The position numbers and the translations under genes were made by a program. From Coprococcus sp. (lineage in GTDB: Bacteria; Bacillota; Clostridia; Lachnospirales; Lachnospiraceae), in assembly GCA_016297495.1 (NCBI GenBank), contig JAEDGN010000003.1:26892-90891 (forward strand): a stretch of DNA of 64,000 bases. Direction: 5' to 3'. The notes under the pieces were generated by a model. It saw only the letters and a list, made by a program, of their open reading frames with translations. It had not been told where the DNA came from and did no database searches. Positions within the stretch are counted from its first letter, which is position 1. Every line of letters begins with the position of its first letter. Below are positions 16,445 to 25,297 of the stretch, piece after piece.

Positions 16445-17200
16445 ATGTTGAAAATAATTATGCATGGCTGTAATGGCGCCATGGGTCAGGTGATTACCAA
16501 TCTGGCAGCGGAAGATGATGATCTGGAAATCGTGGCCGGTATCGACCGGAATGACAACAGAGAGAATACATATCCGGTATTCACTGCATGCGAAGCATGT
16601 GATGTGGATGCAGATGTGATTGTTGATTTTTCCGTTGCGCAGGCTGTTGACGGGGTACTGGCTTACGCTGTGAAGAGAAAACTGCCGCTGGTTCTCTGCA
16701 CGACCGGAATGAGCGAGCAGCAGCTGGCAGACGTTCAGGAGGCTTCGAAAACAATTCCTGTTTTACGGTCTGCCAATATGTCTCTTGGTGTTAATACGGT
16801 ATTCAAGCTGGCAGCGATTGCAGCAAAGATTCTTGGAGAATCGGGCTATGATATTGAGATTGTGGAAAAGCATCATCACAGAAAAATGGATGCACCGTCG
16901 GGTACGGCACTGGCCATTGCTGATGCCATCAACCAGGCCATGGACGGACGTTATTCCTACAAGTTGGACCGCTCTGCTGAGAGAGCAAGGAGAAGCCCTG
17001 ACGAGATTGGTATTCAGGCTGTCAGGGGCGGCACCATTGTTGGAGAACATGAAGTTCTGTACTGTGGGCCGGACGAGGTAATTGAGATTAAGCATACGGC
17101 TTATTCCAGAGCTATTTTTGGTAAAGGTGCCATTCAGGCTGCGCATTTTCTGAAGGGCAAAGAGCCTGGTTTGTATCAGATGAGTGATGTGATTGGATAA
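16445..17200 (+). CDS. dapB: 4-Hydroxy-tetrahydrodipicolinate reductase (DapB)
   Basis: NAD(P)H-dependent reduction of the DapA product. 251 residues: an N-terminal Rossmann motif that is a slight variant (GCNGAMGQ for GAxGRMG), CTTGMS, and the C-terminal signature EKHHHRKMDAPSGTA with catalytic His and Lys. GGAGG sits 8 bases before the ATG at 16445. It is separated from dapA by a hairpin and has its own promoter, so only dapA is under direct lysine-riboswitch control. It is followed at 26 bases by fbp. Confidence 0.96.
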   Translation: MLKIIMHGCNGAMGQVITNLAAEDDDLEIVAGIDRNDNRENTYPVFTACEACDVDADVIVDFSVAQAVDGVLAYAVKRKLPLVLCTTGMSEQQLADVQEASKTIPVLRSANMSLGVNTVFKLAAIAAKILGESGYDIEIVEKHHHRKMDAPSGTALAIADAINQAMDGRYSYKLDRSAERARRSPDEIGIQAVRGGTIVGEHEVLYCGPDEVIEIKHTAYSRAIFGKGAIQAAHFLKGKEPGLYQMSDVIG

Positions 17201-17226
17201 TATGATTCATGGGGGGAGCTTATATT

Positions 17227-19203
17227 ATGGAAAAAATGGATGAATTGCAAAAACGTTATCTAAAGCTTTTGTCTGAAAAATATCCTACCATTGCTGCAGC
17301 TTCAACGGAGATTATCAATAAACAGGCTATTTTGAACCTTCCAAAAGGAACAGAACATGCTCTCAGCGATATTCATGGGGAGGCGGAACAGTTTTTCCAT
17401 GTATTGAAGAACGGATCCGGTGCGGTCCGCGCCAAGATTGATGAGGAGTTTGGCAACAGCATCAGTATCAAGGACAAGAAGCAGCTGGCAACGCTGATTT
17501 ATTATCCGGAGAAGAAGCTGGATCTGATTGAGAAGGCAGAAGATGACATAGAAGATTTTTATAAAATGACGTTCCATCGACTGATTCGTGTCTGTAAGAG
17601 ATCTCAGACCAAGTATACTCGTTCCAAGGTCAGAAAAGCGCTGCCGCCGGATTTTGCCTATATTATCGAAGAGCTTCTTTATGAGAGAGAGGATATTCAC
17701 AATAAGGAAGCTTATTATAATGAGATCATCAATACGATTATCCGGATCGGACGTGCCCGGGAATTTATTGTGGCCATGTGCAATCTGATCCAGCGACTGG
17801 TTGTAGATCATTTACATATTGTGGGCGATGTCTTTGATCGTGGTCCGGGTGCGGCAGCTATTATGGACAGACTGATGGCGTATCATTCGGTGGATGTACA
17901 GTGGGGCAATCATGATGTTCTATGGATGGGAGCTGCCAGCGGACATCCGGCCTGTATTGCCAATGTTATCCGCATCAGTGCCAGATATGGCAATCTGAAT
18001 ACTCTGGAGGATGATTATGGCATCAACCTTATGCCGCTGGCCAATTTTGCCAATACTGTTTACGGCGATGATTCCTGCACACTTTTTGGTATCAAACATG
18101 TGGAGCGCGAGGATGCCAGCATCAGCCAGGTGGAGGAAGAGGTCGAGGTGAGAATGCATAAAGCTATCGCTATCATCCAGTTCAAGCTGGAAGGGCAGCT
18201 GATGATGCGCCGGCCTGAATTTAAGATGGCTGATCGTCTTCTTCTGGATAAGATCGACTATGAAAAGGGTATGATAACTATAGAGGGTAAACAGTATGAT
18301 CTGCTTGACCACCATTTCCCGACCATTGATCCGGCCAATCCTTATGAACTGTCTCCGGAAGAGGCTGATATTATGGAGCGCCTTGAAACTGCCTTTATGA
18401 GCTGTGAGAAGCTGCAGAAGCATATTCAGTTCCTTTTTAAACATGGCAGTTTGTATCTGTGCTATAATGACAATCTTTACTATCACGGATGTGTACCATT
18501 TAATGAGGATGGCACTTTCAGAGATGTTACGCTGAAGGGAAAGAAATATGCCGGTAAGGCGCTCTATGATTTCCTGGAGAGCTGGACCCGTAAGGGCTAT
18601 TATATGGACAGTAATCCTGCAGTGAGACTCTATGGACAGGATATTATGTGGTTTATCTGGTCCAATGTGGATTCGCCGGTCTACGGAAAAGAGAAAATGG
18701 CCACCTTTGAACGCTATTTTATCAATGAGCCGTCTCTGAGAGAAGAACGAAAGGATTATTATTATCAACTTATTGAGCGGGAAGATATTTGCGACATGAT
18801 ACTTCGTGAGTTCGGTCTGGATCCGAAGAAAGCGCATATTGTGAATGGTCATATGCCGGTGAAGTTCAAAAAGGGTGAGAGTCCGATTAAGGGCAACGGC
18901 AAGCTGCTGATTATTGACGGCGGTTTTTCCAAGGCCTATCAGTCAACGACGGGGATTGCAGGTTATACGCTGATCTATAATTCCTATGGTCTGCGGCTGG
19001 TTACGCACGAACCATTTGAAAGCCTCGAAAAAGCTATTATAGAAGAGACAGATATCCATTCCAATATTACTGTTGTTCAGCTGGTCAATGAACGGCGCCT
19101 GGTGGCTGACACGGATATCGGCAAGCAGATCAGGAAGGATATCAAAGACCTGGAGCAGCTCCTGGATGCATACAGGAAGGGTCTGCTCAGAGAAAAACGA
19201 TGA
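17227..19203 (+). CDS. fbp: Fructose-1,6-bisphosphatase, class III (Firmicutes type)
   Basis: Hydrolyses fructose-1,6-bisphosphate to fructose-6-phosphate in gluconeogenesis. 658 residues, the usual class III length. Calcineurin-like metal motifs: SDIHGE (47-52), VGDVFDRGPG, WGNHDVLW and a later NGHMPVK. The ATG at 17227 lies 9 bases after GGGGGAG. It is flanked by dapB and nadE with short gaps, suggesting a housekeeping operon; no metabolic reason for that grouping is evident. Confidence 0.96.
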   Translation: MEKMDELQKRYLKLLSEKYPTIAAASTEIINKQAILNLPKGTEHALSDIHGEAEQFFHVLKNGSGAVRAKIDEEFGNSISIKDKKQLATLIYYPEKKLDLIEKAEDDIEDFYKMTFHRLIRVCKRSQTKYTRSKVRKALPPDFAYIIEELLYEREDIHNKEAYYNEIINTIIRIGRAREFIVAMCNLIQRLVVDHLHIVGDVFDRGPGAAAIMDRLMAYHSVDVQWGNHDVLWMGAASGHPACIANVIRISARYGNLNTLEDDYGINLMPLANFANTVYGDDSCTLFGIKHVEREDASISQVEEEVEVRMHKAIAIIQFKLEGQLMMRRPEFKMADRLLLDKIDYEKGMITIEGKQYDLLDHHFPTIDPANPYELSPEEADIMERLETAFMSCEKLQKHIQFLFKHGSLYLCYNDNLYYHGCVPFNEDGTFRDVTLKGKKYAGKALYDFLESWTRKGYYMDSNPAVRLYGQDIMWFIWSNVDSPVYGKEKMATFERYFINEPSLREERKDYYYQLIEREDICDMILREFGLDPKKAHIVNGHMPVKFKKGESPIKGNGKLLIIDGGFSKAYQSTTGIAGYTLIYNSYGLRLVTHEPFESLEKAIIEETDIHSNITVVQLVNERRLVADTDIGKQIRKDIKDLEQLLDAYRKGLLREKR

Positions 19204-19221
19204 TTTTGGAGGCATCATTTT

Positions 19222-21144
19222 ATGTATGATGGATTTTTGAGAGTTGCGGCTGCTACACCGGATATCCGGGTAGCGGACTGCAGTTTTAACAGGGCATCGG
19301 CAGCAGCATTGATAAAAGAAGCACATAAACAGGGGGCAAGTCTTCTTGTATTGCCTGAGCTGTGTCTGACTGGATATACCTGCAGTGACCTTTTTCTGCA
19401 GGAAAGTCTGCTGACAGGTGCCGAGGAGGCATTGATTGAGCTGACGGCGGTCACCAGAGGTATGAATATGGTGGTACTGGTGGGTTTGCCATTGACTGTG
19501 AATGGTGTCCTGTATAACGTGGCAGCTGTACTGCATGAGGGAGAGATTCTTGGTTTTGTGCCAAAATCTTTTATTCCGACTTATTCGGAATTTTACGAGG
19601 GACGTCATTATCACAGTGGGGCTTCTCTGCAGACAGAGATATTCTTCCGTGGAAGAATGTATCCTTTTGGAACGAAGCTTTTGTTCCGGTGCCGCCAGAT
19701 GCCGGAGTTTACTCTGGGTATTGAAATCTGTGAGGATCTGTGGGTGGCCTGTCCGCCGAGTATTGCCCATGCTCTGGCTGGTGCTACGGTTATTGCGAAT
19801 CTGTCAGCCAGTGATGAGACAACAGGCAAGGATATTTACAGGAAAGAGCTGGTGGGCGGACAGTCGGCAAGACTGGTTTGCGGTTATATTTATGCTGATG
19901 CGGGGGAAGGGGAGTCTTCGACAGATCTCGTATTTGGTGCCCATAACCTGATCTGTGAAAATGGAAGCTTCCTGGCTGAATCGGAGAGATTCCACAATCA
20001 GATGATCGTTGCGGACATGGATCTGGCAAAGCTTGTCAGTGAACGGCGAAGGATGACGACATGGCAGCCGGAGCTGGATGCCGGCTACAGGATCATTGAT
20101 TTTGATCTTAAAAAAAGACATCTGGAATTAAAGCGATGGATTGATCCACATCCTTTTGTGCCGGATGACAGAGCAGACAGGGAGAGACGCTGCGAAGAGA
20201 TTCTGACGATTCAGGCCATGGGACTGAAAAAACGCCTGGCTCATACGCATTGCAGACATGCTGTTGTGGGTATTTCGGGAGGACTGGATTCGACGCTGGC
20301 ACTGCTGGTGACTGTACGGGCTTTTGATATGCTGGAAATGGACAGGAGACAGATCATGGCTGTGACGATGCCATGTTTTGGCACCACGGACAGAACCTAC
20401 AATAATGCCTGTGAACTGGTGCGGAGACTGGGGGCGACTCTTGAAGAAGTAGATATAAAAGAAGCTGTTACGCTGCATTTTCGTGATGTTGGGCAGGACA
20501 TGAACTGTCATGATGTGACCTATGAAAACGGACAGGCCAGAGAAAGAACGCAAGTGCTGATGGATATTGCCAACCGTCTGGGAGGTATGGTCATCGGTAC
20601 GGGAGATATGTCGGAACTGGCTCTTGGCTGGGCAACCTATAATGGCGATCATATGTCCATGTATGGTGTCAATGCGTCCGTACCAAAGACGCTGGTACGT
20701 CATTTGGTACGGTATTGTGCGGACACTGCCGACAGTACGATCCTTCAGGAAACATTGCTGGATATTCTGGATACACCTGTAAGTCCGGAACTTATTCCTC
20801 CGGAAGATGGTAAGATATCTCAGAAAACAGAAGATCTGGTGGGACCTTATGAATTGCATGATTTCTTTTTGTACCATGTCATGCGTTTTGGAAGACGTCC
20901 GGCTGCGGTTTACCGGCTGGCTTTGAAGGCCTTCGGGAATGATGCCGGGTTTGACGCTGTGACTATTCTGAAATGGCTGAAAACATTTTATCGGAGATTT
21001 TTTTCACAGCAGTTCAAACGATCCTGTCTGCCGGATGGTCCAAAGGTTGGTTCTGTGGCCGTATCACCAAGGGGCGATCTGAGAATGCCAAGCGATGCCT
21101 GTGCCGATTTGTGGATGAAGGAGCTGGAAGAGCTGGAAGCTTAA
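19222..21144 (+). CDS. nadE: Glutamine-dependent NAD+ synthetase
   Basis: Amidates deamido-NAD to NAD+ using glutamine. 640 residues in two domains. The N-terminal nitrilase-type glutaminase has the catalytic triad Glu46 (LPELCLTG), Lys115 (VPKSFIPTY) and Cys170 (GIEICEDLW). The C-terminal ATP-pyrophosphatase domain has SGGLDST near residue 352 and GTGDMSELALGW. GGAGG precedes the ATG. Its 3' end overlaps the convergent minus-strand gene by 4 bases. Confidence 0.96.
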   Translation: MYDGFLRVAAATPDIRVADCSFNRASAAALIKEAHKQGASLLVLPELCLTGYTCSDLFLQESLLTGAEEALIELTAVTRGMNMVVLVGLPLTVNGVLYNVAAVLHEGEILGFVPKSFIPTYSEFYEGRHYHSGASLQTEIFFRGRMYPFGTKLLFRCRQMPEFTLGIEICEDLWVACPPSIAHALAGATVIANLSASDETTGKDIYRKELVGGQSARLVCGYIYADAGEGESSTDLVFGAHNLICENGSFLAESERFHNQMIVADMDLAKLVSERRRMTTWQPELDAGYRIIDFDLKKRHLELKRWIDPHPFVPDDRADRERRCEEILTIQAMGLKKRLAHTHCRHAVVGISGGLDSTLALLVTVRAFDMLEMDRRQIMAVTMPCFGTTDRTYNNACELVRRLGATLEEVDIKEAVTLHFRDVGQDMNCHDVTYENGQARERTQVLMDIANRLGGMVIGTGDMSELALGWATYNGDHMSMYGVNASVPKTLVRHLVRYCADTADSTILQETLLDILDTPVSPELIPPEDGKISQKTEDLVGPYELHDFFLYHVMRFGRRPAAVYRLALKAFGNDAGFDAVTILKWLKTFYRRFFSQQFKRSCLPDGPKVGSVAVSPRGDLRMPSDACADLWMKELEELEA

Positions 21145-21569
21145 TGTGCCTTTTCCAGGGCCTGGGCGATGGCACCGAGGAGAACCTGGGAGGTGTAGCG
21201 GCTGGAGGAAGCATAGGTGATATCATCGAGGGCGACTCCGGCGGACAGCTGTGAGGATATGTCAGCCATGCTGGTTTCCAGCAGCGGATACATGGCGGCG
21301 ACGGATTCTTCCAGATTGACAATGGCAGCGGATTTAATACGGTCTTTATCGACGACCACCTGAATGTCGACAGTCTGATTGTTGAGTGTAATAGAGGATG
21401 TGTAAACGCCTGCGGTATAAATGGATGCCGGGGTGGCTGGCGCGTCCTCTTTTTTATTCCCCGGACGGACCAGAAGGAAAAATGTCAGTATCAGGACAGC
21501 GATTATGATGAATGCGGCTATGATCAGCTGTCTTAGTCTGAAAATAAAAATGCGGGTATTATTTCTCAT
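21141..21569 (-). CDS. Membrane-anchored FMN-binding-like domain protein
   Basis: 142 residues: one N-terminal membrane helix (about 15-34), then an extracytoplasmic domain with YTAGVYTSSITL, VDIQVVVDKDRIKSAAI and SSSRYTSQVLLGAI. The last segment resembles the SGATYTS motif of FMN-binding (RnfG/NqrC-type) domains, where Thr can carry flavin; here the Gly and first Ala are replaced. Flavin attachment is an inference. GGAGGG precedes the ATG. It converges with nadE and shares a 4-base overlap. Confidence 0.65.
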   Translation of the reverse strand: MRNNTRIFIFRLRQLIIAAFIIIAVLILTFFLLVRPGNKKEDAPATPASIYTAGVYTSSITLNNQTVDIQVVVDKDRIKSAAIVNLEESVAAMYPLLETSMADISSQLSAGVALDDITYASSSRYTSQVLLGAIAQALEKAH

Positions 21570-21724
21570 GGGAATCCCTCCGTAAAAGGTTATTTTATTT
21601 TATGAAAACGGTGCAGGGAATATGAGTATCAGTTCACCTGCCGATCAATTCAAACGGGCGAAAACTTATGTTGGATGAGACGTTTCAAAGAACTGAAAAA
21701 AAGAACATATGTTTGAAAAATGTG

Positions 21725-21753
21725 TTGATTGATATTTCATTCTATGATAAAAT
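21725..21753 (+). promoter_or_regulatory. Promoter of addBA
   Basis: -35 TTGATT (21725-21730), 17-base spacer, -10 TAAAAT (21748-21753), 31 bases before the addB ATG. Confidence 0.65.
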
Positions 21754-21784
21754 AGGGGAAAATACCCTGAGGAAGGAGATTTGT

Positions 21785-24700
21785 ATGGCTTTGCAGTTTA
21801 TTTTAGGTGGCAGCGGCAGCGGTAAATCTACACAATTGTACAGGATGATTATAGAACGATCGATGTCCCGCCCTGATGAGAAGATTCTTCTGATAGTGCC
21901 TGAGCAATATACGATGCAGGCCCAGAGACATATTGTGGAAGCGCATCCCTGTCATGGTGTGATGAATGTGGATATTCTCAGCTTTGAGCGGCTTGCTTAC
22001 CGGGTTTTTGATGAACTGGGCCGGGATCAGAAGGAGATCCTTGAGGATACTGGCAAGAGTATGATAATTCGACGAATATTAAATGAACATGAAGAAGAAT
22101 TATATGCATTCAGGGGCAGTATCAGGAAACAGGGATTTGTTGAGCAGGTTAAGTCCATGATGTCAGAATTGTTACAATATGGGATTGAGCCGGAGACACT
22201 GGAGGAGAAGCAATTTGAACTGGGAACGGAATCTCTCCTTTACACGAAGCTTCAGGATATTTGTGTGATTTACAATGCTTTCCTTGAGACGATCCATGGG
22301 AGATATATGGCAATGGAGGAAGTGCCGGACAGACTTTGTGATATTATCGATGATTCGGAGCTTATTAGAAATTCTGTCATATTTATGGATGATTTTACTG
22401 GCTTTACGCCAATTCAGTATAAACTGATGGTGCATATTCTGAAGTTGTCACCACTGGTGGTTATGGCTGTAACTGTGGATGCCGCAGCAGATCCCTATCA
22501 GAAGGCTCAGAAGGAAGAGCTTTTCTATCTGACAAAGGATACGATTTCACATTTGGAACAGATCTGCAGTCTGTGTTATGTCCGGCGCGAGAAGGACATA
22601 CTGATGACCGACAGTACTGAAACCAGATTTACGGGAAGCAAAGAACTGGATATATTGGAGAAACGCATTTTCAGGGAAGGACAGATACCGTATGAGGAGG
22701 ATGTACATGATATTGAAGCATGTCTGCTGTCCGATCCACGCAGTGAGATGCAGTATGTGGCCATGAGGATTCATGATTATGTTTCCAGAGAAGCGTACCG
22801 GTATGAAGAGATTGCTGTTGTAGCCAGCGATATGAGCCGTTACCGGAACGGAGCAGAATACTGGTTCGGACGCTACGGTATTCCATGCTTTTTTGATGGA
22901 CGGAGGAATGTATCGGGAAATATGCTTATGGAATGGATGCGTTCTCTGCTGAATATGTTTATCAGGAATTTCAGTTATGAATCCGTATTCCGTTATCTGC
23001 GATGCGGACTATCCGGCATTACCATGGAGGAGACCGACAGACTGGAGGACTATGTGCTGGCTCTTGGAATACGTGGATTTGCCGGGTGGCAGCAGGTTTG
23101 GACTGCACGGCAGCAGGGAATGACGGAAGAGATGTTGGCTGAATTGAATCAGGTGCGTGAAAAACTGATATATCCTTTGAAAGAATTGTACCATGTGGTT
23201 CAAAACAGGGATATGCGTATTGTTGAATTGATTCGGGCAATATACCGGTATATGTGCGAGCTGGGGATCAGACAGCAGATTGAGACCTGGAGGAGAATAT
23301 TTGAAGACAGGGGAGATCTTGCCAGAGCGAAAGAATATGAACAGATTTATGAGGTGATGATTGATCTTCTGGAACAGGTCAATCTTATCCTTGGTCAGGA
23401 AAATATGACAATTCGTGAGTTTTCTGATGTTTTGGAAGCGGGGATGTCTGATGCCCATATGGGTATCATTCCGCCTGGTGTGGATCAGGTGACGTTTGGA
23501 GATATCAGAAGAACACGTCTAGACAATGTGCGTATTTTATTTTTTGTGGGAATGAATGATGGTCTGGTACCTCTTGTGGGGAAAGAATGCGGCATGATTA
23601 CCGATATGGAAAGAGATATTCTGGCAGAGCATCAGATGAAGCTGGCGCCTACTGCCAGAGAGAATACCTGTACAGAACAGTTTTATCTTTATGCCAATAT
23701 GACAAAACCATCTGAAAAGCTTATATTGACCTGTTCTTCTCAGGATCCGTCGGGAAAGGAGCAGAGAATATCACCGATTCTGGACCGTATCCGCAAAATT
23801 TTCCCACAGTTGACAGTGCGGCACATTTTCCGGGAAAAAGGACAGCTGGAATATCCGGATGTCAATCATGCATATCAATATTTAATAGAAGGACTCAGGG
23901 ATGTCAGCGAAGGTGGACATGTACGTGATGAGTGGATCGATGTTTATGACTGGTTTCATGAAAACCCACAGCACAGAGAGCAGACAAATCGGCTGGTTGA
24001 GGCGGCCTTTTATCGGCACTGGGACGAGCGATTATCCCAGGCAGCGGTAAGAGCTGTCTACGGAGGACAGCTGACAGGCGGCGTGACGATGCTGGAAAAA
24101 TATGCGGCCTGTGCCTATGCCCATTTTCTGACATATGGTCTAAGGCTGAAGGAACGTAAAATTTTTCAGGTGCAGGCACCGGATATAGGCATGATTTTTC
24201 ACCAGTCTATTGAGAGGTTTTCGATGCGGATTACTCACAGCGGTTATCAGTGGCGGGATATTCCTGACGATAAGAGGGATCGGATGGTGGAAGATTGTGT
24301 TCAGAGTGTGGTATTGGAATACAATCATTCTGTGATGCGGGACAGCATGCGTGCGCATTATCTTACAGAGAAGATTTTGCGTATGACAAAGAGGACCATC
24401 TGGGCACTGCAGCAGCAGCTGAAGAAAGGCGATTTTGATCCGGTGGGATATGAAATACGGTTTACGACGGAGTTGGAAACGGACAGTATGCATTTTGAAT
24501 ACGGAGATCAGGGTGCGCTGTTTTTAAACGGTAAAATAGACAGAATGGATATATGTGAAGAAGACGGACAGATATATCTGAAGATTATTGATTATAAATC
24601 GGGTAATACGTCCTTTGATTTATCATCTGTTTATCATGGCCTGCAGCTGCAGCTGCTGGTGTATATGAATGCTGCCCGTGAGACCGAACAAAAGAGGCAT

Positions 24701-25297
24701 CCGCATTGTCTGGTTATTCCGGCAGGTGTGCTGTACTATCACATTGATGATCCGCTGACTGAGGCGAATGACTTCAGGGATTTTTATGGACAGACGGACT
24801 GGAATACGTCGGAAGAGTGCAGGAAAAGAGAGGAGGGAGAAGCCTCCGGTGAGGATGAGATCGGGATCCTGGAACTGTTGGCAGTGGATGGTCTGGTTGT
24901 AGATGACAGAGATATCATTTATCATATGGACAGGAGTCCGGATGAAGCACCGAAGGTACTGCCGGTTACATTTAAAAAAGACGGCACATTGACGGCTTAT
25001 TCAAGTGCGGCGCCCCAGGAGAATTTTGAGGTACTGGCATGGCATGTGAGGAAAAAAACGCAGCAGCTGGGACAGAGGATATTTTCAGGGGAGATTCCTG
25101 TTGATCCGTATTATTATGGACAAAGAAAAGCCTGTGATTTTTGCAATTACAAAGCAATCTGCGGTTTTGATACGACGATTGGCGGCTATAGTTATCACAG
25201 AATGAAGAAACTCAAAAAAGATGAAGTGTGGGAGGCTATTATGAAGGAGGCGGGACAATGGGATTCGAGTGGACTGAAGAACAGCAGGCAGTTATAA
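21785..25297 (+). CDS. addB: ATP-dependent helicase/nuclease subunit B (AddB)
   Basis: Subunit of the AddAB double-strand-break resection enzyme that processes ends up to Chi sites. 1170 residues. Helicase-like Walker A GGSGSGKST (8-16); C-terminal PD-(D/E)XK nuclease motif (KIIDYKSG); four Cys for an Fe-S cluster, one in EKYAACAYAHFL and three in CDFCNYKAICGF near the end. The ATG at 21785 follows GGAAGGAG; an upstream extension of 39 residues covers the promoter and is rejected. Its end overlaps addA by 40 bases. Confidence 0.96.
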   Translation: MALQFILGGSGSGKSTQLYRMIIERSMSRPDEKILLIVPEQYTMQAQRHIVEAHPCHGVMNVDILSFERLAYRVFDELGRDQKEILEDTGKSMIIRRILNEHEEELYAFRGSIRKQGFVEQVKSMMSELLQYGIEPETLEEKQFELGTESLLYTKLQDICVIYNAFLETIHGRYMAMEEVPDRLCDIIDDSELIRNSVIFMDDFTGFTPIQYKLMVHILKLSPLVVMAVTVDAAADPYQKAQKEELFYLTKDTISHLEQICSLCYVRREKDILMTDSTETRFTGSKELDILEKRIFREGQIPYEEDVHDIEACLLSDPRSEMQYVAMRIHDYVSREAYRYEEIAVVASDMSRYRNGAEYWFGRYGIPCFFDGRRNVSGNMLMEWMRSLLNMFIRNFSYESVFRYLRCGLSGITMEETDRLEDYVLALGIRGFAGWQQVWTARQQGMTEEMLAELNQVREKLIYPLKELYHVVQNRDMRIVELIRAIYRYMCELGIRQQIETWRRIFEDRGDLARAKEYEQIYEVMIDLLEQVNLILGQENMTIREFSDVLEAGMSDAHMGIIPPGVDQVTFGDIRRTRLDNVRILFFVGMNDGLVPLVGKECGMITDMERDILAEHQMKLAPTARENTCTEQFYLYANMTKPSEKLILTCSSQDPSGKEQRISPILDRIRKIFPQLTVRHIFREKGQLEYPDVNHAYQYLIEGLRDVSEGGHVRDEWIDVYDWFHENPQHREQTNRLVEAAFYRHWDERLSQAAVRAVYGGQLTGGVTMLEKYAACAYAHFLTYGLRLKERKIFQVQAPDIGMIFHQSIERFSMRITHSGYQWRDIPDDKRDRMVEDCVQSVVLEYNHSVMRDSMRAHYLTEKILRMTKRTIWALQQQLKKGDFDPVGYEIRFTTELETDSMHFEYGDQGALFLNGKIDRMDICEEDGQIYLKIIDYKSGNTSFDLSSVYHGLQLQLLVYMNAARETEQKRHPHCLVIPAGVLYYHIDDPLTEANDFRDFYGQTDWNTSEECRKREEGEASGEDEIGILELLAVDGLVVDDRDIIYHMDRSPDEAPKVLPVTFKKDGTLTAYSSAAPQENFEVLAWHVRKKTQQLGQRIFSGEIPVDPYYYGQRKACDFCNYKAICGFDTTIGGYSYHRMKKLKKDEVWEAIMKEAGQWDSSGLKNSRQL

